A DNA stretch of 51,456 nucleotides from RGIG4576 sp045656705 (GCA_045656705.1 JAZORR010000033.1:1-51456), one strand, 5' to 3'. Positions 18,026 to 27,351 are shown, counted from the first letter of the stretch. Translations and numbers: made by a program. Notes: generated by a model from the letters alone, not told the origin.

Positions 18026-19663
18026 TTAACTTTCGCAGAACTTGTGGTAGTATTCGTCGAGGAGGGCACGAATGGCAGTACCTATCTTTGAGTAGTCCTG
18101 CTCTACGAGGTTGGCAAGCGATGCGCGTACCGACCATTCTGGTCCGTCAAAGCCGTCGCCATTGAGTAGCACCACTGCCGTTTCCTGTGCAAGATGCATC
18201 ACGAAGTCGAGTGGTTCGTAGTTGGTCTTGAGGTAAAGAGCAAAGTCGTCGCCGTAGAACTTTTTTGCCCACACCATAATATCTATTTCAGAATAATATC
18301 CGGCACGCAACGGATCGGGCTTGAGCGTGAAACCGGTGGTGTGCCACAAGGCTTCGAGGCGTTGTTTAATCTTGGTTTGCATCTTTTGCTTATACACATT
18401 CTTGGTGTCGAAAAGCGAGAAGGCTGCAAAGAGCGACATCTGCATCTGTTGTGGAGTAGACAATCCTGCAGTGTGGTTGAGTGCCACCAATCGGCTATCG
18501 GCCACCATACGATCTATAAACTTCATCTTCTCAGGTTCAAGTGTGAGCGTTCCATAGCGTCGGCAGAGTGCTTGGCGATCGCTTTCGGGCAACGAACCGA
18601 TCATACGGTCCATAACATTGTGGGTGCTGGCCGCTACCACTGCAAGTCGCCATCCTGTGGCACCGAAATACTTGGAGAACGAGTAGACGCAAAGCGTGTT
18701 TTCGGGAAGTTCGTACATGAGCGAACGAAAATCTTCAACAAAGGTACCATACACATCGTCGGTGATAATCATGAGGTCGGGATTGTCGGTCTTCACGATA
18801 GAAATAATGCGATCGAGCGTGTGACGCGAAAGTGTATAAGACGGAGGGTTGCTCGGATTCACAAGGCACAGCAATTTAACACTCTTGTCGCGCAGTTTAT
18901 CGATTTCATCGTCGGCATATTGCCATGAGTGATAGCCATCGGCATCCACACGATTGGCACTGATTTCCACCACATCAAAGCCGAAGCGTTCCAAACGAGG
19001 AATTTCGATGTAAGGAGTGAAAATAGGTGTCATAAGTGCTATTTTATCGCCTTTACGCAAGAGATGGTTTTGCTGGAGCGAGTCGAAGGCATAACACATA
19101 CCTGCCGTGCCACCTTCGCAGGCAAAAAGGTCGAATTTCACATCTTTGCAGCACTTGCCTCCCATCTCCTGTGCGAGATAGTCTTGCACAAGCACCTCAG
19201 TGTGACGCAAGATGCGATCGGGCGTAGGATATTGGTCGCCAATCACAGCCTCAGCCCATTCAAGGGCCAAATCGTCGGGATCGGTACCCTTAGCCACCAG
19301 ATAGAGGAAGGTGCTGTTGAGCAAGTCGGCTGCAGGGCATTCACCTTGCTGCGTGATGAACTCTCGCAATCGCACTGCAATTCCTTGTTTCGACGGAATG
19401 CCGGCAATCCCCACCTCATCGTGCATCACTCGTTTACATTCTCCCATAGCCCATTTGCCCAATAGGGAAAAGGCTTCGCGTGGAATGGTAGAAATCCAGT
19501 TCGGGTTGCCACGACCAGCATTGAGAAATGTGTGAGTGCTCTTGCGAGCATCGTCTTGTGCCATAGCTATGAGTTTGTTTTTGATTTCAAACGGACTCAT
19601 CGTTTCAAGTTGCTTCTCATACTCGCGAGACAGCAACTTATCATTTTCATTTTTTGTGTTCAT
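18026..19663 (-). CDS. aspD: Aspartate 4-decarboxylase / aspartate aminotransferase
   Basis: The 545-residue product matches bifunctional aspartate 4-decarboxylases of PLP fold type I in length and motifs: the N-terminal NAGRGNPNW, CLVNPSNPPSYT, and the PLP-lysine in YSFSKYFGATGWR. It removes the beta-carboxyl of L-aspartate to give L-alanine and CO2. The next gene upstream in the same operon is the aspartate:alanine exchanger aspT, 45 bp away. Together they form a decarboxylation cycle that consumes a proton inside and builds proton-motive force. Confidence 0.92.
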   Translation of the reverse strand: MNTKNENDKLLSREYEKQLETMSPFEIKNKLIAMAQDDARKSTHTFLNAGRGNPNWISTIPREAFSLLGKWAMGECKRVMHDEVGIAGIPSKQGIAVRLREFITQQGECPAADLLNSTFLYLVAKGTDPDDLALEWAEAVIGDQYPTPDRILRHTEVLVQDYLAQEMGGKCCKDVKFDLFACEGGTAGMCYAFDSLQQNHLLRKGDKIALMTPIFTPYIEIPRLERFGFDVVEISANRVDADGYHSWQYADDEIDKLRDKSVKLLCLVNPSNPPSYTLSRHTLDRIISIVKTDNPDLMIITDDVYGTFVEDFRSLMYELPENTLCVYSFSKYFGATGWRLAVVAASTHNVMDRMIGSLPESDRQALCRRYGTLTLEPEKMKFIDRMVADSRLVALNHTAGLSTPQQMQMSLFAAFSLFDTKNVYKQKMQTKIKQRLEALWHTTGFTLKPDPLRAGYYSEIDIMVWAKKFYGDDFALYLKTNYEPLDFVMHLAQETAVVLLNGDGFDGPEWSVRASLANLVEQDYSKIGTAIRALLDEYYHKFCES

Positions 19664-19708
19664 TTTTGTAATTAAGGTTAAAAGGAAAAATTCTATTCTA
19701 AATTTGTT

Positions 19709-21409
19709 TTATGCCATCATGAGCACGATGGCCACACCCCATAGGATGAGCAATGTATTGCCAATGGCATAGGTCACGGTGTAGCCCATAGCCGGAAGCG
19801 AACTATCGAGCGAATCTTGGATAGCACCGAGTGCTGCAGTAGTGGTGCGACCACCAGCACAACATCCTAAGTTGATGGCAGGATGGAACTTGAAGATTTT
19901 TGCACCCATCCATATACCTATTAGCAATGGTATGGTGGTGGCAAGCACGCCAGCAAAGAATAGTGTGAAGCCTACTTCCTTGATTCCACTCACGAAGGTT
20001 GGACCAGCCACGATGCCTATCACGGCAATAAACATATTCAAGCCAAGGTTATTCAGTATCCACACTGCTGGTTCTGGAATACCGCCAAAGGTAGGATGTT
20101 TAGAGCGTAACCATCCGAAGAACAAACCAGCAATCAATGCACCACCACTTGTGCTGAGGCTTATTGGCACACCACCAAGATGCAAGGTCAATGCGCCTAT
20201 GAGTCCACCTATCACTATACCTAAGCCTACAAACACGAGGTCGGTTTTATTGGTAGGACGGTCCACATAGCCAAGTTGAGGAGCTATGGCGTTCACTTCG
20301 TGTACAAGGCCCACTATGCGTATGGTGTCGCCAGCCTGCAATTTGGTCTGAGCAAGCACCGGAATTTCCACACCAGCACGCTTAATGCTCTTAATCATAA
20401 TGCCACGCATGAATGGTTTTGTGCGCAAATCGTCGACAGTGCAACCATCTGCCACCTTCTTAGTGAGCGTGATAGGCAATTCTTCGGCAGGGAAATTAAG
20501 GAGTTCGTAGTCACTCACTTCGGCACCTATCCAGCTCTCGTCTTGAACGATGTATTCACGTCGGCCACTTATTACTATCTCATCGCCACGACTCACCACA
20601 GCATCGGGTTTCACCTCTACAATTTCGCCACCAATACGCAAACGCTCCACAAAGATGCGTCTTCCGAGACTCTTAAAGTGTTCCTCTATATCGGTCACAG
20701 TGCGAGGATTGGCGAAGAAATCGGCAGTAGCCTTATAGGCGCGGAAGGTCACCGGACGGCAAGCGTTGATATAGGCAGGATCGTCGGTAATGCTACTACG
20801 ATTGAGTTTGCGAGCAAGTTCAGCAGTTTGTGCCTTAACCTTATCCAAACCACCGAGCAACTTCGGACCGATATTACCCAGAATATAGGCCGAACCAACA
20901 GTACCAAAGATATAAGTCACGGCATAGCACACAGGTATCATATCTATCCACGCCTTCTTTTCGGCATCGCTCACATTGAGCGTTTGTATCGTGTCGCCTC
21001 CAACTCCGATCACAGCCGAGATAGTTTGCGCACCCGATAGCAATCCAGCTGCCTCACCAGGATTGTAGCCGAAGGCCAACGCCACACCCCAAGTCACGAG
21101 CAAACACACCACACACAGTGCGCACGCAAACACCACCTGTTTGATGCCATCGCCTCTCAACGCACTGAAGAATTGTGGTCCCACGCTATAGCCTATGGAG
21201 AATAGGAACAAGAGGAAGAAGACCGACTTCAACGGTCCCGAAATCTCAATGCCCATCTGCCCCACAAGCACACCCACAAGCAGCACCGAAGTAACCGTGC
21301 CAAGCGAGAACGATTTGTACTTCAGTTTCCCAATCCAGAAACCAGCACCAATAGTGAGAAATATCGCCAATGAGGGATATTCTCTGAATGTTTCAACAAA
21401 CCAATTCAT
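19709..21409 (-). CDS. aspT: Aspartate:alanine antiporter
   Basis: The 566-residue membrane protein has the AspT layout: a block of five or so transmembrane helices (about 12-180), a cytoplasmic middle with two TrkA-C/RCK-like regions (about 200-375), then a second membrane block (about 385-566) with the repeated GxxxG-rich helices. It swaps external aspartate for internal alanine. It is first in the aspT-aspD operon, and the pairing supports the call. A weak -7 box, TAACTTTA, lies at about 21425-21432. Confidence 0.9.
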   Translation of the reverse strand: MNWFVETFREYPSLAIFLTIGAGFWIGKLKYKSFSLGTVTSVLLVGVLVGQMGIEISGPLKSVFFLLFLFSIGYSVGPQFFSALRGDGIKQVVFACALCVVCLLVTWGVALAFGYNPGEAAGLLSGAQTISAVIGVGGDTIQTLNVSDAEKKAWIDMIPVCYAVTYIFGTVGSAYILGNIGPKLLGGLDKVKAQTAELARKLNRSSITDDPAYINACRPVTFRAYKATADFFANPRTVTDIEEHFKSLGRRIFVERLRIGGEIVEVKPDAVVSRGDEIVISGRREYIVQDESWIGAEVSDYELLNFPAEELPITLTKKVADGCTVDDLRTKPFMRGIMIKSIKRAGVEIPVLAQTKLQAGDTIRIVGLVHEVNAIAPQLGYVDRPTNKTDLVFVGLGIVIGGLIGALTLHLGGVPISLSTSGGALIAGLFFGWLRSKHPTFGGIPEPAVWILNNLGLNMFIAVIGIVAGPTFVSGIKEVGFTLFFAGVLATTIPLLIGIWMGAKIFKFHPAINLGCCAGGRTTTAALGAIQDSLDSSLPAMGYTVTYAIGNTLLILWGVAIVLMMA

Positions 21410-21530
21410 AATAAATAATCGTTTTAAAGTTACAACTCATTTTCTACGATAAAACACCACAACCACCAAGTAAGTTTACACCAATAGCCGTTTTATTCAG
21501 GAGAATCAGTTTGCAGTGACAAATAGACAT

Positions 21531-21566
21531 AAAAAAAGAAGCCAAGATGGTAAACACCTTGACTTC
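21531..21566 (-). terminator. Terminator of the RelA/SpoT homologue gene
   Basis: A 12-bp stem with two wobble pairs (21538-21549 with 21555-21566) is followed by seven T on the minus strand. It ends the RSH transcript before aspT. Confidence 0.75.
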
Positions 21567-21621
21567 TCACTTTGGATACTCTTCAAATTAGCACCTTTAT
21601 GGAATTTTATTTCTGTAAGGT

Positions 21622-23538
21622 TTATTCTACATCGATGCGGCTTACTTCTTCTACGCCGTCGATGGCATTGAGACTTGAGATAGCTGCATTGAGTTCGTGT
21701 ACCGAATGTACTGGGAAATCGATGATGCAAGTGCCAATATAGTCCTCTGATTGGGTGGAGATGGATGTGATAGGCAATTTGAGACGGTTGGTGACGCAAT
21801 CGATGATTTCGGTGAGCAGATGGTAACGGTCGATAGCCTTGATGCTGATGCGTACAGGATAGACGATTTTTTCGTCTTCCTTAAACTCAAAGGTGTCTAA
21901 TTCCTTCACGATCTTTTCGCCTTCGCTCGATGCGCGCTCAATGGCACGCACACAATCGCCTTTGTGAATTTCTTTGCTCTTATCGGCGTTCTCAAATACT
22001 ACCACCTCATCGCCAGGAAGTGGATGGCAATGCTCACAACGAATAAGTTCCAACTTTGGCAGATTTTCGAAATAATGGATAAGAGCGTTGCGTGATTTGA
22101 GAAGTTTCACATGCTTGAGCCATTCCTTATTAGGCGTAGCATCGTCGGATTTGCAAATCACCACACAATCGCCGCGTTTAAGTTTTGTACGCAATGAGCT
22201 GAGTTTTCCATTGATATAGGCATATTTAGCCTTTAACCCCACTTCGGTGTGGATTACAAAGGCAAAGTCGAGAGCAGTAGCACCTTCGGGCAGGAATTTT
22301 TCTTCCCCCTTAGAAGTGAACACATTGATATTGTCGCTTGGCAGTAGGTAGGAAATAGCATCTGCCATAAGATTGTTGCTCACTTCGGTAAATGCTTCGC
22401 GTAGTGTTTTGGTCTTTTCCTTCACCCATTCATTGGCATTAGCTTCGCTGCGTTCGGCCACACAGCCAAGGCGTGCATTACGCACCATGCGTTCAGATGA
22501 AATATGTACTTCTTGCCAATGACCTGCCACAGCCTTTGAGTCCTTTTCATCTTTACAGAGCAATTTAAGTTGCAAAGACTGATATCCGTTTTCCTTTGGT
22601 GAATTGATATAGTTTTTCACGCTACCAGGAAACTCACGGAATTTTTCGGTAAGCACAGAATAAATGTGCATAGCCATTTCTTTCTCGTTGAGACGCACAT
22701 CATTTACCATTGCGTAGTTAGAATAAATGATACGCACATAATGAGTACCCTCCACATGGCTGAAATCGCAATCTTGCTCCTTAAGTTTGCGATGAATAGA
22801 GAACTCAGTGCGATAACGCACCTCAATCTCCACTTCGATACCATTTTGAGCGAGACATTCTTTCACCTCGGCGGCAAATTTTTCCACTTTTTTTTGGTTT
22901 TGGTATCGATGTTCATTGATTGACTTGTGAAGCAAAGCAAATTCTGAAGGACAGCGATAGCGGAACGAGAGATTTTCTAATTCGCTCTTGATGTGGTATA
23001 AGCCCAAATAGTTGGCAATAGGAGCATAGAAGAAGATGGTTTCGCCAGCAATCTTCACTTTCTTATGCATAGGCATAGGTGCAAGAGTGCGCATATTATT
23101 AAGACGGTCGGCTACTTTAAGAAGCACGCCACGCACGTCGTAATTCATCTTGGTAAGAATCTTCTTGAAATTTTGCAACTGAGAGAGCTGCTCTGTTTCG
23201 TTTTTGCGAGTGACAGCTTCTACCAAGAAACGGACATCTTTGCCAAACATTCGTTCCAAATCGTCGCCAGTGTATTCGGTGTCCTCGATAATATCGTGGC
23301 AGAATGCCGCAATCACAGGGTTAGCACCGAGTTCCATCTCGGTGGCTACAATTAGAGCCACATCAAGAGGATGGATAATATATGGTTCGCCCGACTTGCG
23401 TACATGCTTTTTGTGAGCTTCTTTTGCAAACTCAAATGCCTTTTCAATGCGCGCCAGGTCTTCGGCCGACACACGCTTTCTCATTACCGACAGAAGGTAA
23501 TGAAGTTTCGTCGTAATAACTTCGTCGTAATTTGCCAT
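21622..23538 (-). CDS. RelA/SpoT homologue, hydrolase intact, synthetase half degenerate
   Basis: The 638-residue protein has RSH domain order. The HD hydrolase domain is complete (His56, His81-Asp82 in CHDIIEDT, Asp144 in VADRLNNMR). The synthetase-like domain (about 235-350) keeps NGYQSLQ. It lacks several usual catalytic residues: the aspartate before the xxRII strand is gone (EGTHYVRII), KDY has become KNY, and IQIRT has become VHISS. A TGS domain (about 402-460), a conserved-Cys region (CEHCH, 501-505) and a C-terminal ACT domain (about 560-638) follow. I infer that it mainly destroys (p)ppGpp. Many Bacteroidales carry a second RSH for synthesis; none is in this window. Confidence 0.85.
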   Translation of the reverse strand: MANYDEVITTKLHYLLSVMRKRVSAEDLARIEKAFEFAKEAHKKHVRKSGEPYIIHPLDVALIVATEMELGANPVIAAFCHDIIEDTEYTGDDLERMFGKDVRFLVEAVTRKNETEQLSQLQNFKKILTKMNYDVRGVLLKVADRLNNMRTLAPMPMHKKVKIAGETIFFYAPIANYLGLYHIKSELENLSFRYRCPSEFALLHKSINEHRYQNQKKVEKFAAEVKECLAQNGIEVEIEVRYRTEFSIHRKLKEQDCDFSHVEGTHYVRIIYSNYAMVNDVRLNEKEMAMHIYSVLTEKFREFPGSVKNYINSPKENGYQSLQLKLLCKDEKDSKAVAGHWQEVHISSERMVRNARLGCVAERSEANANEWVKEKTKTLREAFTEVSNNLMADAISYLLPSDNINVFTSKGEEKFLPEGATALDFAFVIHTEVGLKAKYAYINGKLSSLRTKLKRGDCVVICKSDDATPNKEWLKHVKLLKSRNALIHYFENLPKLELIRCEHCHPLPGDEVVVFENADKSKEIHKGDCVRAIERASSEGEKIVKELDTFEFKEDEKIVYPVRISIKAIDRYHLLTEIIDCVTNRLKLPITSISTQSEDYIGTCIIDFPVHSVHELNAAISSLNAIDGVEEVSRIDVE

Positions 23539-23621
23539 ATATAGTTAGTTTTTGTCGTTAGTAAACAGTGTTTATGTATTGCTTATTTTTGGTTTCAGTG
23601 GTAATGCCGACTTTTCAACCA

Positions 23622-23629
23622 CAAAGTTA
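23622..23629 (-). promoter_or_regulatory. -7 box of the RSH gene
   Basis: TAACTTTG on the minus strand, about 85 bp before the RSH start, overlaps the stop codon of the upstream YkvA-like gene. The RSH gene can therefore be expressed apart from it. No clear -33 is seen. Confidence 0.5.
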
Positions 23630-24100
23630 GCATTTTTCTCTAAAGTCATACCATTCGATTACGGTTTTCTGCACCATATCATCAATTTCGGGAGTAATTC
23701 TCTGATTGATATTATTCCACGTATGCTCATATTCATCAAGATTTACGAACTCACTCAAGGTGATATGCAAATTGTGTGAAATTATGTAGCAATGCGGAGC
23801 TATACGCTTCACAATTGTGGCGAGAATAAGAGCTCGCTCAAATGTGGATGTTCTTATAGCATTCATCACACACAGCAATTGGAGCAATCGACTCATTTCC
23901 TCACGGCTTATATCTGATGTACATTTTTTCATATTCAGGTACAAGATATCACCTTTCTTGAGCCAGTCGACCTTACGCATAATTGTGCGCAATTTTTTGT
24001 AATCTTTCCTATCGTTAATAAAATAGGCAATAAGAAAAGTGCAAACATCTAAGATAAACAATGTATCAAGATGCTTCTGATACCATTCATTGGTTCGCAT
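23627..24100 (-). CDS. Diverged YkvA-like paralogue, unknown function
   Basis: This 157-residue protein parallels its upstream neighbour (24116-24544) along most of its length. Shared points are a (K)xxDW start to the central part, a run near LLQ, the STxEK/RxLIL helix, and the closing ITPEIxxxVxxTxxxW. It has lost the DLLP...DD signature of the YkvA (DUF1232) family. It may be a tandem duplicate in which the conserved motif has decayed. It has one possible membrane helix near residue 20. It lies 15 nt after its paralogue. Confidence 0.6.
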   Translation of the reverse strand: MRTNEWYQKHLDTLFILDVCTFLIAYFINDRKDYKKLRTIMRKVDWLKKGDILYLNMKKCTSDISREEMSRLLQLLCVMNAIRTSTFERALILATIVKRIAPHCYIISHNLHITLSEFVNLDEYEHTWNNINQRITPEIDDMVQKTVIEWYDFREKC

Positions 24101-24115
24101 AGCAGCAGAATATGG

Positions 24116-24544
24116 TTACACGGGTTCATATTCAGATCCAAACCATTGATTAAGTGTCACATCCACTTTTGCGTTGATTTCGGGTGTAATTTTTTTCTTG
24201 ATACGCTTATACACATAGGCCATAGCCACACCATCATCGAGTATCCCTAAAATGCCATGAACCGATGCCGGCAACAAGTCCATAGGTGTGATGATGTAGA
24301 TAAGTGCGCCAGAGATTAGCAATTTCTCAAGAGTGGAAGTTTTGTCATCGCAAAGAACATAGAAAAATTGCAACAAAGGTCGTGAAGCTGTACGCCCCGC
24401 TGAAAGTGCATATGGCTGTAATTTGCGAAACAAAAAATTACACTTTGAAGCCCAATCAAGGCTTTTTGCTTTTTCAACAAGTTTAGAGGGATTTTTCCCG
24501 GTGATTAGCATAGCTAATACAACAATAGACAATAATGTTAGCAT
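24116..24544 (-). CDS. YkvA family (DUF1232) membrane protein
   Basis: The 142-residue protein has an N-terminal hydrophobic helix and the DUF1232 signature PMDLLPASVHGILGILDDGV. The family is widespread and has no settled function; it is often linked to membrane or stress. It is the first gene of a two-gene unit, with a strong promoter at 24629-24660. Confidence 0.8.
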   Translation of the reverse strand: MLTLLSIVVLAMLITGKNPSKLVEKAKSLDWASKCNFLFRKLQPYALSAGRTASRPLLQFFYVLCDDKTSTLEKLLISGALIYIITPMDLLPASVHGILGILDDGVAMAYVYKRIKKKITPEINAKVDVTLNQWFGSEYEPV

Positions 24545-24628
24545 AGCGAAATGTGTTTTTAGAAATGATTATTCAATACTATTTTATCTCTCAAAAATTG
24601 AGGTATCTCAATTGCTTCTTTTCGTTTT

Positions 24629-24660
24629 CAAAGTTACATATAGTTTTGGAGAGTTCCAAA
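24629..24660 (-). promoter_or_regulatory. Promoter of the YkvA pair
   Basis: TTTG (24657-24660), a 20-bp gap and TAACTTTG (24629-24636) on the minus strand match the Bacteroidetes consensus. Confidence 0.65.
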
Positions 24661-24680
24661 ATTTTTACCCACTTTTTTTT

Positions 24681-24730
24681 AAAAAAAATTACTCAGCAGA
24701 AAATACGTGTTTTAAAATCTGCTGAGTAAT
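24681..24730 (-). terminator. Terminator of the LRR/ADP-ribose cluster
   Basis: A 13-bp stem (24688-24700 with 24718-24730) is followed by a long T-run on the minus strand. It ends the transcript of the LRR gene. Confidence 0.8.
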
Positions 24731-24753
24731 CTAAAGAGAAGGTTTTGAATTCT

Positions 24754-25581
24754 TTATTCTTCCACTATTAATGGATGATATATCTCGGGTAAAACCTCTT
24801 TATAATACTCTACTATGCCTTTTGGCACGAGGATAGTTTGCAGATTTCCATATCGAGGGAGTGCCCATGGGGCAATTTTAGCCTTTTGAGCAGGAAGGCG
24901 TATTTCGGTGAGTTGATGGCAATTATCAAATGCTTCAAAGTCGATAGAACACACAGAGTCGGGCAAATACACTTTTTTCAATTTGAAACAATTTATAAAT
25001 GCTGCTCCTTTAATCTCTTGCACCGAATCGGGAATGTTTACTCGCTCCAGATTCTCACAACACATAAAAGCCCTTTCACCTATCGAAATTACAGAATTTG
25101 GAATATCAATTTCCTTTAACTCATAACATTGATAAAACGCATAATCTGCAATTTCCACCACAGTGTCGGGTATTACAGTGGAATTGCATGCAGTAATTAA
25201 TTTATTGGTTTCGGTTTCGATTATGGCATTGCAGTTATCGCGAGAGTCATAAGCAGGATTAGCTTTGTCGACCACGATTTCGTTTAGCATATAGCAGTTG
25301 TCGAAAACACTTTCTTCGATTTTCCACACACTCATCGGAATGTATATTTTTTCCAACGACGTGTACATAAAAGCCCCTTCAGCCAATACAAATGTCAAAT
25401 CAGATAGTTCTACTTTTCTCAAATTGAGACAATTCGCAAAGGCATATTCACCTATTCGGCCTGTCCTGCGAGGTAGTACAACTTTTTCTAAGTGATAATT
25501 ATCCTTAAACGCAAAATCTTCGAGAAACATTGTGTCTTCGGGAATTACAGCTTGTCCTTTTATTACTTCATATTTACTCAT
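24754..25581 (-). CDS. BspA-type leucine-rich repeat protein
   Basis: The 275-residue protein consists of about nine BspA-type (LRR_5) repeats such as IGEYAFANCLNLRKVEL, with the regular F-x-N/x-C-x-x-L spacing. It has no signal peptide, so it may be cytoplasmic, unlike surface BspA. Such repeats bind proteins. It is last in the minus-strand run that includes ADP-ribosylglycohydrolase and starts 21 nt after the caspase-like gene, so it may take part in that cluster or simply ride along. Confidence 0.75.
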   Translation of the reverse strand: MSKYEVIKGQAVIPEDTMFLEDFAFKDNYHLEKVVLPRRTGRIGEYAFANCLNLRKVELSDLTFVLAEGAFMYTSLEKIYIPMSVWKIEESVFDNCYMLNEIVVDKANPAYDSRDNCNAIIETETNKLITACNSTVIPDTVVEIADYAFYQCYELKEIDIPNSVISIGERAFMCCENLERVNIPDSVQEIKGAAFINCFKLKKVYLPDSVCSIDFEAFDNCHQLTEIRLPAQKAKIAPWALPRYGNLQTILVPKGIVEYYKEVLPEIYHPLIVEE

Positions 25582-25602
25582 ACCATTACTAAATTTATGA
25601 TT

Positions 25603-26151
25603 TTACAAATAAAAAATATTTTTATAATTGAATTGTGTGAGGGGCGATTGAACATCGTCAAGTGCTAGCATTCGTGCCGGAATGCTACTAAGTGGGCAGC
25701 CTTCGTCGAGCAATGAGCGTAATCGCTTTGCAAATTTCACATTCTCACGGTCAAGTTCTTCCTCGTTGGTGGGAACTCCATAAAGTTGGGCTTCGGAGAG
25801 TTCGGAGATGATCATTCCCGTAAACAATCCGTGCAATCCTTCCTTGCGAGCAAACGCATCGGCATTGCACCACACCCCAATGATATTGCCAATATGCTTA
25901 CGCAAGTAATAAGCATGTGAGTGATTTACTATCAATCGATCGAAGAATTGATTTTCGTCATCTTCACGCGAAAAAAGTCCGCAATCACTCCCATGCCCCA
26001 AAAGCATTATTCGTTCGTGTCGCGAAGTGTGATTGAGTGCTTCACACACTTCTCTATTGCTACACCTTTGGTCGAGCACTCTCGCCTCAATCCCATCATA
26101 CAAGAGGCGTAGCATCGCGGTGGTTTTATCTTTTGGATGTATTACCAGCAT
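25603..26151 (-). CDS. Small protein of unknown function with caspase-like His/Cys motifs
   Basis: The 182-residue product matches no family I can name with certainty. It shows two short motifs set like the caspase-fold dyad: a hydrophobic strand ending in LLGHGSD and, about 45 residues later, a strand ending in VWCNADAFA. Predicted strand-helix alternation is consistent with that fold. The section ISELSEAQLYGVP is well formed. It lies 21 nt before the LRR gene and 21 nt after the ADP-ribosylglycohydrolase gene. A peptidase role is only a hypothesis; it could equally be a non-catalytic member. Confidence 0.55.
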   Translation of the reverse strand: MLVIHPKDKTTAMLRLLYDGIEARVLDQRCSNREVCEALNHTSRHERIMLLGHGSDCGLFSREDDENQFFDRLIVNHSHAYYLRKHIGNIIGVWCNADAFARKEGLHGLFTGMIISELSEAQLYGVPTNEEELDRENVKFAKRLRSLLDEGCPLSSIPARMLALDDVQSPLTQFNYKNIFYL

Positions 26152-26172
26152 AGTCTTCTTTTCTCAGTTTTA

Positions 26173-27237
26173 TTATTTACTATTTCTCCCTTCCCACAAA
26201 TCGTCGCATACTTGCAACATCACATCAAGAAGTTCCACATTATTCTTGAAATGCTCTGGTATGGCGTCATATCCTAATGCAGCACCAAGAATGTTGCCTG
26301 TGACAGCACCTGTGGAATCGCTATCGCCCTTGTGATTGACAGCAGCAATCAATGCTTCTTCGAAATCATCTAAATACTTCAGCACACAATACACTGCAAT
26401 GGCTACTGTTTCTTCAGCCACCCAACCTTCGCCTAATTTGCCGATATTTTCCACATCAGCAGCCTCGCAAGAAGTCAATTGCATAGCTTTTTCACAAAGA
26501 TGGGTGAAATAATCTACATCATCGGAATACATTGGATACATCCCACGTACCACAGCCAAAGCCTCGCGACAATACTTCTCGAAATCAGTGCGAGTAGGAT
26601 TTTCATCGCTTGCAAGACGATATATTATGTGCGAAACGAAAGCCGACGGAATATAACCCAATGGATGCTGGTGAGTGATTTCGGATACCTCAGCCACCAA
26701 TCGGTCTAATGCTTTGATATCGGTAATACGATTTTTTGCAAATCCATATAAAGGAATAGGAGCAATACGCATCACACCACCACAACCCTTACTGTTGTTG
26801 TTAGGCTTGATGCTTCGTGCGATATCACAAAGAGACGATATGCAAGTGTTGCCCGGAGCACGTCGAGAGTGCAAGTCTTCCACATCGGTAATCCAGCAAT
26901 CCTTGCTGATAGGTTTGGATAGAGCATTTTGAGTATAAAGCCACTCCAAATATGCTTGAGTGATGGCAGGCACGGGTGCTCCACCTTTTTCAGCCGCATT
27001 CAACAACCCACACGCAGTGAAAAGAGTCATTTGCGTGTCGTCGGATACTTCGGCTTTTATTTGATCGCCTGTGGCCCAATGTTCGGTGACTAAACGAGTG
27101 ATACCGCGCTCGCCATATTTCTGACAAATATGCTCGTAGGTGAACAAAAATTCCACCGGATAGCCATGAGCATCGCCAATAGCGCCGCCCACTATAGAGC
27201 CTTTTATTCTGTTTTTTTCAAATTCTTCAGTTCTCAT
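26173..27237 (-). CDS. ADP-ribosylglycohydrolase family protein
   Basis: The 354-residue protein has the DraG/ARH metal-site motifs: GGAIGDAHGYPVEF, SDDTQMT, GCGGVMRIAP and the late GDSDSTGAVTGNILGA. It should remove ADP-ribose from proteins, nucleic acids or small molecules using two divalent metal ions. The start at 27237 (MRTEEF) was chosen over 27270 because it directly precedes the domain. A promoter lies at 27294-27324. Its neighbours (macro-like protein, Nudix regulator) support an ADP-ribose salvage or signalling role. Confidence 0.9.
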   Translation of the reverse strand: MRTEEFEKNRIKGSIVGGAIGDAHGYPVEFLFTYEHICQKYGERGITRLVTEHWATGDQIKAEVSDDTQMTLFTACGLLNAAEKGGAPVPAITQAYLEWLYTQNALSKPISKDCWITDVEDLHSRRAPGNTCISSLCDIARSIKPNNNSKGCGGVMRIAPIPLYGFAKNRITDIKALDRLVAEVSEITHQHPLGYIPSAFVSHIIYRLASDENPTRTDFEKYCREALAVVRGMYPMYSDDVDYFTHLCEKAMQLTSCEAADVENIGKLGEGWVAEETVAIAVYCVLKYLDDFEEALIAAVNHKGDSDSTGAVTGNILGAALGYDAIPEHFKNNVELLDVMLQVCDDLWEGRNSK

Positions 27238-27293
27238 AAGTTGTTTAGTTTTTTTTAAAAAAAATATCAATCTATCTTATTTCTCGCTTTCAG

Positions 27294-27324
27294 CGAAAGT
27301 AAGATTGGTTAAATCAACGACAAA
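27294..27324 (-). promoter_or_regulatory. Promoter of the ADP-ribosylglycohydrolase gene
   Basis: TTTG (27321-27324), 19 bp, then TACTTTCG (27294-27301) on the minus strand. The -7 box has one mismatch. Confidence 0.4.
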
Positions 27325-27351
27325 TCATCGTATCATAAGTCAATCTCACGT

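Noticed and set aside
24754..25581. LRR gene as a CRISPR-like or tandem DNA repeat
   Set aside because: The repeats are at protein level with variable DNA; no identical repeat and spacer pattern.
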